Of a stretch of DNA of 9,527 nucleotides, positions 1 to 6,006 are shown one piece after another. Numbering within the stretch: position 1 is the first letter of the stretch; each line of letters begins with the position of its first letter. The stretch is from contig CAZRRV010000051.1 in assembly GCA_964602735.1 (NCBI GenBank), positions 1 through 9,527 of the forward strand, in the 5' to 3' direction. A program made the translations under genes and the position numbers. This DNA comes from CAZRRV01 sp964602735 (GTDB lineage: Bacteria > Bacillota > Clostridia > Oscillospirales > Acutalibacteraceae). The notes beneath the pieces were generated by a model that was not told the DNA's origin, made no database searches, and saw only the letters and a program-made list of their open reading frames with translations.

Positions 1-140
1 TCCCTCCCGAAAATTTTTCGGGATTGGGAAAAGCCCGATTTTTGCGCCCGAATTTCCGTTTTACGGTAATTCGCGGCGCTTTTATTCATTTGTAAGCCCG
101 TATCGGCGACATAAAGCCGGCTTTTTGCTTTCCGGCATGT

Positions 141-160
141 AACATAATACGGATTATGTT
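141..160. promoter_or_regulatory. Operator-like inverted repeat upstream of the operon
   Basis: The arms AACATAAT (141-148) and ATTATGTT (153-160) are perfect inverted repeats separated by ACGG. The symmetry continues imperfectly outwards: G139/C162, A137/T164 and C136/G165 also pair, giving a dyad of about 30 bp. The AT-rich arms stand out from GC-rich surroundings and there is no T-run after them, so a protein-binding site is a better reading than a terminator. It lies about 155 bp before the first start codon. The binding protein is unknown; no regulator gene is present in the window. Confidence 0.4.
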
Positions 161-205
161 GCGTGGGAGATGTTTCGGCCGGGCGGGATAAGGGCGAAAA
201 AAGTT

Positions 206-223
206 CGCCGGTATTCCGCCGGT
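206..223. repeat. Tandem CGCCGGT direct repeat, one helical turn apart
   Basis: CGCCGGT occurs at 206-212 and again at 217-223, an 11-bp period, so both copies face the same side of the helix. Tandem same-face repeats are a common arrangement for AraC-type regulators and response regulators, and AraC/YesN-type two-component systems often control clostridial sugar ABC operons. That link is inference. The first copy overlaps a short hairpin (GGCGAA 193-198 with TTCGCC 204-209), so it could also be part of RNA structure. Confidence 0.25.
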
Positions 224-246
224 GAATGTGTTCCCGCGAACGTTTT

Positions 247-267
247 GGTTCCCGTGCTTGCGGAACC
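247..267. repeat. Short inverted repeat GGTTCC/GGAACC in the leader region
   Basis: GGTTCC at 247-252 and GGAACC at 262-267 are perfect 6-bp inverted repeats around a 9-nt centre. The site lies about 50 bp before the first start codon. GTTCCCG also occurs as a direct repeat at 230-236 and 248-254. It may be an operator half-site pair or a leader hairpin; nothing distinguishes these. Confidence 0.25.
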
Positions 268-287
268 GTTAGGAATTATGCTTATTT
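258..287 (+). promoter_or_regulatory. Weak candidate sigma-A promoter for the operon
   Basis: TTGCGG (258-263) could be a -35 element and TTATTT (282-287) a -10 element at 18-bp spacing, with an extended-10 TG at 279-280. Each hexamer is a partial match only. If real, transcription would start within or just after the inverted repeat at 285-299, which would make that repeat a simple steric operator. This is the best-placed candidate I could find in 1-315, but it is weak. Confidence 0.22.
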
Positions 288-299
288 CAAAGCTTGAAA
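285..299. promoter_or_regulatory. Inverted repeat just before the first ribosome binding site
   Basis: TTTCAA (285-290) and TTGAAA (294-299) are perfect inverted repeats around AGC. The site ends 3 nt before the GGAGGAA ribosome binding site at 302-308. It is well placed for a repressor that blocks transcription initiation, or as a small 5' leader stem. The right arm also gives TGAAAACG (295-302), the left half of a catabolite-responsive element, but the right half does not match. Confidence 0.3.
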
Positions 300-315
300 A
301 CGGAGGAACAAACAA

Positions 316-2202
316 ATGAAAAAAACGGTAAAATCAGCGGCGGTGATTCTGTGCTTTCTGTTGCTTGTAACGGCGACGGCATGCGGAGGAAAGGGCAAGG
401 GAAACGCGGGCGGTAACGGCGGCAGCGGCGGCGGAATTTCCGAAACCGTTTCCGGCAACGGCAACCCTTCCGATAACGGCGGGGCCGGGAACGGCGGCGG
501 AGCCGGAGGCGGCAATGAAAACGGAGCGGGCAACGGCGGAGGTGTATCCGCCAGCCGCGGCAATTCCAAAACTCTGGAAGTCTGGCTTGCCTCGACAAAT
601 TCCACGGTGTCGATTCTTCGCGATATGGAAAAGAAGTTTAACGATACCGTCGGCGCGAAAAACGGTTTCAAGGTTCACTTTACAACCCGATCGGCGGGCT
701 TTGAAAGCCAGATTTCAAGCCAGCTTGCCCAGGGTACGGTGGATATAGCGGAAATTAACGACAAGGTAGCGAAAGGATACATAAAGCCGGGATATCTGTT
801 AAACCTTGATAAATATGTAAAAGACGGCACAATAAAAATTTCCGATATGACCGCAAGCTCCGTAAACAGGTTCCGCCTTAACGCGAAAACGGGAGATGTC
901 GGAGCGTCTCAGCCGCTTTACGCCGTACCGAGGGACAATACGCCGACAGCTCTTTTTTACAATGCCTCGGCGCTTAAAAAACTGAATATCAATATCATTT
1001 CGGTTGCCGAGAGTGACCTTAACGCATACAACGGAAAAAACGGCACACATTATCTGCCGCACGGGTTTTACGAATATTCCTCCAGCCCCGCTCCGGGTCT
1101 TAAACAAAGCAATATCGGAGGCGTGAAATCCTTCCGTGTTTTCAACGACTGCATACCCATGAATTGGGACGAACTTTTAACGCTTTCCGAATATCTCACA
1201 AAATCCTACAACGGCGATTCCCCCACAACATACGGTTATTATTCCGAGTGGTGGTTCAATTACGGCTGGTCCGTAGGCGGCGACTGCCTTGAAAACGGTG
1301 CCGACGGCAGCCTTAAATTCACCCTTTGCGATAATACGCCGAATTACCTTGTTACCAAAGCGGCGAATGTAAACGGCCGACCGTACAATCCCGGCGAAAT
1401 TTTATCCTATGCCGATAAACTCGTTGCGATAAAGAACAATAAAAACGACATATCCTCGAAAACGCTTTACGAACTGCCGAGCCAGTACGATGCCTTTTCC
1501 ATGTTTTGCGCCCTTTCGCAGGCAGAGGGGAAACAGGTGAACAATGCGGGGGTAAAAGGGTACGGGGTTTCGCCGAACCCTACGCGTTTAGGGAATACCT
1601 CCCGTGCGGCGGTTTTAACAACGCAGCTTTCCGCGATTGTGGCCGCCGAACTCGGCGAGGCGGCGACGGTAAAATCGACAATGAAAACCAGAAAGCTTGA
1701 ATGGGGTATCGCTCCTTTTGCCCAGTACAGGGAATACAACGCCGACGGCACTCTTAAAAGGGTGAACGGCACGCCCGTTACGGGTCTCGCGGTCGCGCAC
1801 AGTCTGCAAAGCGCGCTCGCGGCAAGCGCCAAAACCGCATATCCGAAAGAATGCGCGATTTTTATCGGCTGGTGGGTAAGCGAGGAGGCTCAAAGTATGC
1901 TCCTTAACAGCGGCGTATGCTTAAGCTGCCTGAACTCTCTCAATAAAAAAGCCTCTTCTCAAACGGCTGTCCGCAACGCTGTCGGCGCGCAGAACATAAC
2001 GCCGCTCCTTTCCATTGCGGAACATGTCAATCAGGGCGACTGGTCTTATGTCGAAAACGGCGACTGGATCACCGATTGGGCAAACGACCTTAACACCGAT
2101 GTGCGCAACGGCGGCAAAACCGTGGATGCTTTCTGGTCGCAATGGGAGAAAAAAACCGACAGTTATCTTAAATCGCACTACACAACCAAAAAGTTCCGCT
2201 GA
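316..2202 (+). CDS. Sugar ABC transporter substrate-binding lipoprotein, long form
   Basis: Extracellular solute-binding protein (family 1 type) that captures an oligosaccharide outside the cell and delivers it to the two permeases encoded next. It is 628 residues, longer than the usual 400-550. The N-terminus is a lipoprotein signal: basic start, hydrophobic residues 8-19, then A-T-A-C with the lipidated Cys at 23. Residues 24-82 are an Asn/Gly-rich flexible spacer. The binding domain starts near residue 85 (LEVWLAS) and carries features typical of the family: an early segment ending VDIAEIND (142-149), YAVPRDNTPTALFYNASALK (202-221), and a late aromatic-rich stretch with WW at 519-520. Aromatic residues (W312, W313, W318, W519, W520) are candidates for stacking against sugar rings. 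The start is fixed by GGAGGAA at 302-308, 7 nt upstream. First gene of the operon, so regulation probably acts through the repeats at 141-299. The substrate is unknown; neighbours suggest a plant-cell-wall oligosaccharide. Confidence 0.9.
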   Translation: MKKTVKSAAVILCFLLLVTATACGGKGKGNAGGNGGSGGGISETVSGNGNPSDNGGAGNGGGAGGGNENGAGNGGGVSASRGNSKTLEVWLASTNSTVSILRDMEKKFNDTVGAKNGFKVHFTTRSAGFESQISSQLAQGTVDIAEINDKVAKGYIKPGYLLNLDKYVKDGTIKISDMTASSVNRFRLNAKTGDVGASQPLYAVPRDNTPTALFYNASALKKLNINIISVAESDLNAYNGKNGTHYLPHGFYEYSSSPAPGLKQSNIGGVKSFRVFNDCIPMNWDELLTLSEYLTKSYNGDSPTTYGYYSEWWFNYGWSVGGDCLENGADGSLKFTLCDNTPNYLVTKAANVNGRPYNPGEILSYADKLVAIKNNKNDISSKTLYELPSQYDAFSMFCALSQAEGKQVNNAGVKGYGVSPNPTRLGNTSRAAVLTTQLSAIVAAELGEAATVKSTMKTRKLEWGIAPFAQYREYNADGTLKRVNGTPVTGLAVAHSLQSALAASAKTAYPKECAIFIGWWVSEEAQSMLLNSGVCLSCLNSLNKKASSQTAVRNAVGAQNITPLLSIAEHVNQGDWSYVENGDWITDWANDLNTDVRNGGKTVDAFWSQWEKKTDSYLKSHYTTKKFR

Positions 2203-2221
2203 CGGGGGAGGAGTTTTCGAT

Positions 2222-3130
2222 ATGTCGGTCGCAACCGGGCGCGGGAAAAGAACCGGCGGTCAGCGTATGGGGCTGCTGTACGCCGGTATACCTCTCATCG
2301 GATTCGCGTTATTCAGCCTTGTCCCCGCCGCGATAAGCCTTGTAATCTCCCTCGGCGATATGAACGGATATTTTTTGAACACTCTGCGTTTCACGGGATT
2401 TGATAACTATATCGCCGCCCTTCGCAGCGCCGATTTCTGGAAATCGCTCGGCGTAAGCTTTTACGCCATGAGCGCGCAGTTTATCTCGTTGTTTACGGCG
2501 ATTGTAATAGCGACTTTTTTAAGTCGGAACCTCAAGGGGAGCGGATTTTTTTCGGTGCTGTTTTTTATACCGTACATCTGCTCCTCCGTGGCGGTTTCGT
2601 TTATGTGGAAAAGAATGTTCAATCCCGATTACGGTGTTATCAATACCCTTTTGCATTCCGATTTTAACTGGTTCTATTCCACTTCTCCCAATCTCTTTAT
2701 GCCCATGCTTATCGTTGTAATTGTATGGCAGGCGGCGGGTTACGGCATAGTCGTATTGAACGCCGCGCTGGTATCGGTCGATCGCTCGCTGTACGAGGCG
2801 GCCGAGGTCGACGGCGCGGGAGGCGTGAGACAGTTTTTCTCGATAACATTGCCGCAAATCAGGCAGACAATCTATTTCCTTGCGATACTCGGCATTGTCA
2901 ACGGGTTGCAGACTTTCGATGTGGCCCTCATATTTTCCGGCGACCCCTGGACGGGCGTATACGGGCCGGACAATATGGGCAAAACGCTTATGCTTTCGAT
3001 TTATAAAGAGGGAACGCTCAATCAGAATATGCCATATGCCGCCGCTATGAGCTGGCTGCTTTTCCTCGTGATTCTCGGCGTGCGTATGATATGTGACGCC
3101 ACTGTGGGGAGAAAGATCGAAAATGATTAG
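2222..3130 (+). CDS. Sugar ABC transporter permease, first subunit (MalF/UgpA-like)
   Basis: Inner-membrane channel subunit of 302 residues, the normal length for the binding-protein-dependent sugar permease family. Six hydrophobic segments are visible, roughly at residues 17-44, 74-100, 107-128, 159-184, 216-238 and 272-291. The EAA loop that docks with the ATPase is clear at 192-211 (EAAEVDGAGG... ending ITLP). The open frame extends back into the preceding gene to 2015, but that part is a shadow reading. The start at 2222 is supported by GGGGGAGGAG at 2204-2213, 8 nt upstream, and by the following hydrophilic lead into segment 1. It begins 19 nt after the binding-protein stop, so the two are co-transcribed. 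It should pair with the next gene product as a heterodimer. No dedicated ATPase is encoded here; this is common in Bacillota, where one MsmX/UgpC-type ATPase serves many importers. Confidence 0.93.
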   Translation: MSVATGRGKRTGGQRMGLLYAGIPLIGFALFSLVPAAISLVISLGDMNGYFLNTLRFTGFDNYIAALRSADFWKSLGVSFYAMSAQFISLFTAIVIATFLSRNLKGSGFFSVLFFIPYICSSVAVSFMWKRMFNPDYGVINTLLHSDFNWFYSTSPNLFMPMLIVVIVWQAAGYGIVVLNAALVSVDRSLYEAAEVDGAGGVRQFFSITLPQIRQTIYFLAILGIVNGLQTFDVALIFSGDPWTGVYGPDNMGKTLMLSIYKEGTLNQNMPYAAAMSWLLFLVILGVRMICDATVGRKIEND

Positions 3131-4037
3131 AACAGGATCCTCCCCCGGGATCGGGAAAGCGGGGCGCTCGGGTTTCGCTGGCAAATTCGTTACCTATGTT
3201 GTGCTTGTCCTTTACGCGCTGTTCCTGATGTTTCCGTTTCTGATTGTTCTCATAACGGCTGTCTCGAAAGAAGAATTTCTTTTAAGGAACCTCGGATTTC
3301 ACGTTCCCGGTCTTTCGGATGTGACTTTTTCAAATTTTTTACAGGCATTAACGAACGACATGGCGTCGGTCGTTGTCGGGGGCAGACAGTACAACGCGCT
3401 GCTGCTGGGCTTTATAAACACCTTGCTGCAGGTTGTGCCCACAACACTCGCCGGTCTGTTCTTTTCGGGTCTCGCGGCATACGCCTACGCGAAGATGCGG
3501 TTTTTCGGTAAAACGGTTATGTATGCCGTACAAACGGCGATTATCGCTTTTCCTTTCGCCACGCTTACCATGCCGTCTTATATTTTCTACTACAATATCG
3601 GCTGGACCGGCAGTGTTCTGCCGATTGTAGTCCCGGGAATGTTCGGCAACGCCGTGATGATTTTTTATTTAACTCAGTTTTTCCGCGGAATACCCGACGG
3701 GGTGGTTGAAGCCGCCCGCGTTGACGGGCTCAACAGCTTTTTGATTTATATACGCGTAATCATTCCGCTGGCGGTACCGGCGTTTGTCGCTCAGGGGGTT
3801 CTCGCCTTTGTCGGCGGGTACAACAATTTTATGGGTCCGCTGCTTTATATCACGGACGAAAAATTCTATCCGCTCCAGCTTGTGCTCTACAATGTTATCG
3901 GCGGTTATGACGAATTCCGGTTTGCCGGCGTGATATGCGCGTCCGCGATTTTGGCGATTTTACCGCTTATTATACTTTATATCTGTATGCGCAAACAGTT
4001 TCGCGCCGGCATTATGAGCGGAGCAGTTAAGGGCTGA
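3123..4037 (+). CDS. Sugar ABC transporter permease, second subunit (MalG/UgpE-like)
   Basis: Partner channel subunit, 304 residues. Hydrophobic segments lie at about residues 21-46, 92-122, 131-155, 163-185, 212-231 and 266-288. The EAA loop is at 196-216 (EAARVDGL... ending IIP), as in the MalG/UgpE group. A GTG start at 3093 is possible in the open frame, but ATG at 3123 is preferred: GGGGAG at 3106-3111 precedes it, and it gives an 8-bp overlap with the stop of the upstream permease (ATGATTAG), a classic translational-coupling arrangement that would keep the two subunits at equal amounts. The C-terminus (KQFRAGIMSGAVKG) is typical of the family, so the gene looks intact. Confidence 0.93.
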   Translation: MIRTGSSPGIGKAGRSGFAGKFVTYVVLVLYALFLMFPFLIVLITAVSKEEFLLRNLGFHVPGLSDVTFSNFLQALTNDMASVVVGGRQYNALLLGFINTLLQVVPTTLAGLFFSGLAAYAYAKMRFFGKTVMYAVQTAIIAFPFATLTMPSYIFYYNIGWTGSVLPIVVPGMFGNAVMIFYLTQFFRGIPDGVVEAARVDGLNSFLIYIRVIIPLAVPAFVAQGVLAFVGGYNNFMGPLLYITDEKFYPLQLVLYNVIGGYDEFRFAGVICASAILAILPLIILYICMRKQFRAGIMSGAVKG

Positions 4038-4094
4038 CGGCGCGGAAGTTCCGAAAAAGAAGTTCGTCGGTTAATCGCCCGGCGAAAAAAATCT

Positions 4095-4102
4095 AAGGAG
4101 GA
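4095..4102 (+). promoter_or_regulatory. Strong ribosome binding site of the GH43 gene
   Basis: AAGGAGGA sits 4 nt before the ATG at 4107. It is a near-perfect anti-Shine-Dalgarno match in the 69-bp gap after the second permease. That gap is the longest inside the operon; I see no terminator-like hairpin with a T-run in it, so readthrough from the permeases is expected. Confidence 0.7.
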
Positions 4103-4106
4103 TTTT

Positions 4107-5993
4107 ATGAAAAACACACTGAAGACATTTATCTGCGTTATGCTTGTCCTCGCTCTGCTGGCGGGTTGCGGTGCGAAATCGCCCGGCGGTATCGGCGGCG
4201 GATCATCCTCCGGCACCCAGTCCGATCCCGCGCCGAACGGCGACGGGCAGGATATTCCGGGCGGGGATTCACGGCCCGGAGACACACAAAATTCCGACAG
4301 CGGCGGTTCGTCGCCGGCTTCCGGCACAGCGCCCGGCATACTGAGCTGGACTTACGAGCGGGGCAAAAGCTATAGCGATCAGATAGCGGAATCGGCGGAC
4401 GGCAGTTACGACGGAGGACTGTTCTCCGTCAACACGGCCGACCGCGTTATCGCCGACCCCGCCGTTATAGCCGTAAACGATGAAAACAGCGAATATAACG
4501 GGCAGTACCTGCTTTTCGGTACTACCAGCGCAGGCGGCTTTACCAGCTATAAAAGCACCGATCTCGTAAACTGGACGTTCTGCTCCCAGGCTTTCACCGT
4601 CAATCCTCAAAGCTGGGGCACAACTTATATCTGGGCGCCGGAGGTGATATACGATAAAGACAAACGGCTTTATTACCTTTTCTATTCCGCGCAGAACAGG
4701 AACCTTGTGAACAAGACGGCGCAGGGTTGGGCGGTTATGCTTAATGTGGCGGTGTCGGAAAAGCCGGAAGGTCCGTATGTCGAATACAACGAATATGCCG
4801 CGAGGAAAGATGCCGAAAGCCGCGGCAAAACGCTTTCTCAAAAAGATCTGATCGCGGCTCTTTCGAGCCCGTGCATCGATCAGCGGAAGTTCCTCGACGT
4901 TCTGAGCGACGATTTGAAGTCCGATGTTTTCACATCTATCGATCCGTCGCCTTTTGTCGATCCCGTGAGCGGAAAGAAATATCTTTATTTTACGAGAGAC
5001 AGGGCGAATTACACGTCAGAGAGCGGGGACAGCCGCCACACCTGGATTTACGCGGTGGAAATGGAAGACTGGGCAACGCCGAAATACGAAACGCTGACCC
5101 GCCTTACAACCGGCGACAACGGCGGTTACGAAACGCCCGACAACACCATCAACGAAGGCGCTCAGATGACCTATAATCCCCGTAATAAGAAGTATTATCT
5201 GCAGTATTCGGTAAACAGTTACGAAACGGCGGCCTACTGCGTCGGTCAGGCCGTGGGTGACTCGCCTTTGGGACCGTTCCGTCAGCTTAAACGGGAGGAG
5301 GGCGGCCTCTTCATTTATTCCGGCGACAGTTCCTCCGTTTCCGGCGCGGGTCACCATTTTGTCCTGACAGTGGGCGAAACCATGTACGTTCTTTATCACC
5401 GCCACAAAGACGTAATGAGCGGAGGCGCCATCCGTGTTGTCGCGGTTGACGAGGCAGTCTGGGTCAGAAACGCCGACGGGCTGGAGGTCCTGCACCTCAA
5501 CGGGCCGACGAGTACCCTGCGGTTCCATCCGGGAAGCGAATATCGTAATATCGCGGGGGAGGCAAAGGTAACCGCGACCGGAGGGGAAAACGCCGGGGCG
5601 TTAACCGACGGCGCCATTCCGGCGCACGATTACGAAACCTGGATAAACGAATACGAGATGTCGGGCGAAGAGGCCGTTATAACAATCGCTTTCGACAGAT
5701 GCCGCACGGTAGCCGGGCTTATGATCTATAACAGCGTAAATTACGACACGGCTTTTGAAAACATTTCCGAAATCGTACTTGAGGGCGTAAGAGACGGCAG
5801 ACGTTTCCGCGCCGTTATAAACGATCTCGCTTTTAATCCCGCGTATCTCGAAAACAGCGGGGTTGTATCCGTATCCGCCGCGATCGCCGATTTTGCGGAT
5901 ATACAGGTCGATACGATTACAATCACCCTTAAAAAGAAATATGCCGATCAGGATAAACTCGCCATAGGCGAAATTTATGTTATCGGCAAATGA
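4107..5993 (+). CDS. GH43-family glycoside hydrolase lipoprotein with C-terminal discoidin-like domain
   Basis: Surface-anchored glycosidase of 628 residues. Lipobox L18-A19-G20-C21 follows a hydrophobic signal; residues 22-75 form a Gly/Ser/Pro/Asp spacer. Residues about 105-465 fit the GH43 five-bladed beta-propeller. Predicted catalytic triad: Asp117 as base (VIADPAV), Asp279 as pKa modulator (SIDPSPFVD) and Glu350 as acid (NEGAQM). Other family-like blocks are WAPEVIYDKDKRLYYLFYSA (176-195) and GHHFVLTVGE..YVLYHRH (415-433). Residues about 485-626 look like an F5/8 type C (discoidin/CBM32-like) beta-sandwich: an ALTDG start near 498-502, then ITIAFD and ending IGEIYVIG. GH43 members act on alpha-L-arabinofuranosyl or beta-D-xylosyl linkages (some on arabinan or galactan); the exact activity cannot be read here. 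A charged helical stretch (about 228-272) between the base and the pKa modulator looks like an insertion. Position directly after the permeases suggests it generates the imported sugars. Confidence 0.88.
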   Translation: MKNTLKTFICVMLVLALLAGCGAKSPGGIGGGSSSGTQSDPAPNGDGQDIPGGDSRPGDTQNSDSGGSSPASGTAPGILSWTYERGKSYSDQIAESADGSYDGGLFSVNTADRVIADPAVIAVNDENSEYNGQYLLFGTTSAGGFTSYKSTDLVNWTFCSQAFTVNPQSWGTTYIWAPEVIYDKDKRLYYLFYSAQNRNLVNKTAQGWAVMLNVAVSEKPEGPYVEYNEYAARKDAESRGKTLSQKDLIAALSSPCIDQRKFLDVLSDDLKSDVFTSIDPSPFVDPVSGKKYLYFTRDRANYTSESGDSRHTWIYAVEMEDWATPKYETLTRLTTGDNGGYETPDNTINEGAQMTYNPRNKKYYLQYSVNSYETAAYCVGQAVGDSPLGPFRQLKREEGGLFIYSGDSSSVSGAGHHFVLTVGETMYVLYHRHKDVMSGGAIRVVAVDEAVWVRNADGLEVLHLNGPTSTLRFHPGSEYRNIAGEAKVTATGGENAGALTDGAIPAHDYETWINEYEMSGEEAVITIAFDRCRTVAGLMIYNSVNYDTAFENISEIVLEGVRDGRRFRAVINDLAFNPAYLENSGVVSVSAAIADFADIQVDTITITLKKKYADQDKLAIGEIYVIGK

Positions 5994-6000
5994 AGGAGGT
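5993..6000 (+). promoter_or_regulatory. Ribosome binding site that fixes the start of the 987-residue protein
   Basis: AAGGAGGT begins at the last base of the GH43 stop codon. Two ATGs follow: 6003 (only 2 nt away, in another frame that gives a short Arg-rich peptide) and 6007 (6 nt away, in the long frame). The spacing and the resulting basic-then-hydrophobic N-terminus select 6007. An earlier in-frame ATG at 5977 would overlap the GH43 gene and would lack this site. Confidence 0.7.
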
Positions 6001-6006
6001 AAATGT

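Noticed and set aside
18..43. Hairpin TCGGG/CCCGA followed by TTTTT at the left edge, possibly the terminator of a gene before the window
   Set aside because: The 5-bp stem competes with a more stable inverted repeat at 5-23, and no upstream gene is visible, so I could not support it as a feature.
295..308. Full CcpA-type catabolite-responsive element
   Set aside because: Only the left half TGAAAACG matches; the right half (GAGGAA) lacks the needed T and CA positions and is better explained as the ribosome binding site.
282..678. Overlapping - strand open frames of 103-129 residues, rich in Pro or Arg
   Set aside because: They are antisense shadows of the Gly/Asn-rich spacer codons (GGC/GGN read backwards as GCC/CCN) of the lipoprotein receptor; no ribosome binding site or plausible fold.
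2015..2221. In-frame extension of the first permease back into the receptor gene
   Set aside because: The added 69 residues are a frame-shifted reading of the receptor's coding end; a strong ribosome binding site at 2204-2213 supports the start at 2222.
3093..3122. GTG start giving 10 extra residues to the second permease
   Set aside because: No good ribosome binding site is placed for it, whereas GGGGAG at 3106-3111 and the overlap ATGATTAG support ATG 3123.
2519..3184. 221-residue - strand open frame opposite the permeases
   Set aside because: Antisense to two clear permease genes with intact family motifs; composition (many His/Arg/Gln, no hydrophobic pattern) is that of a shadow frame.
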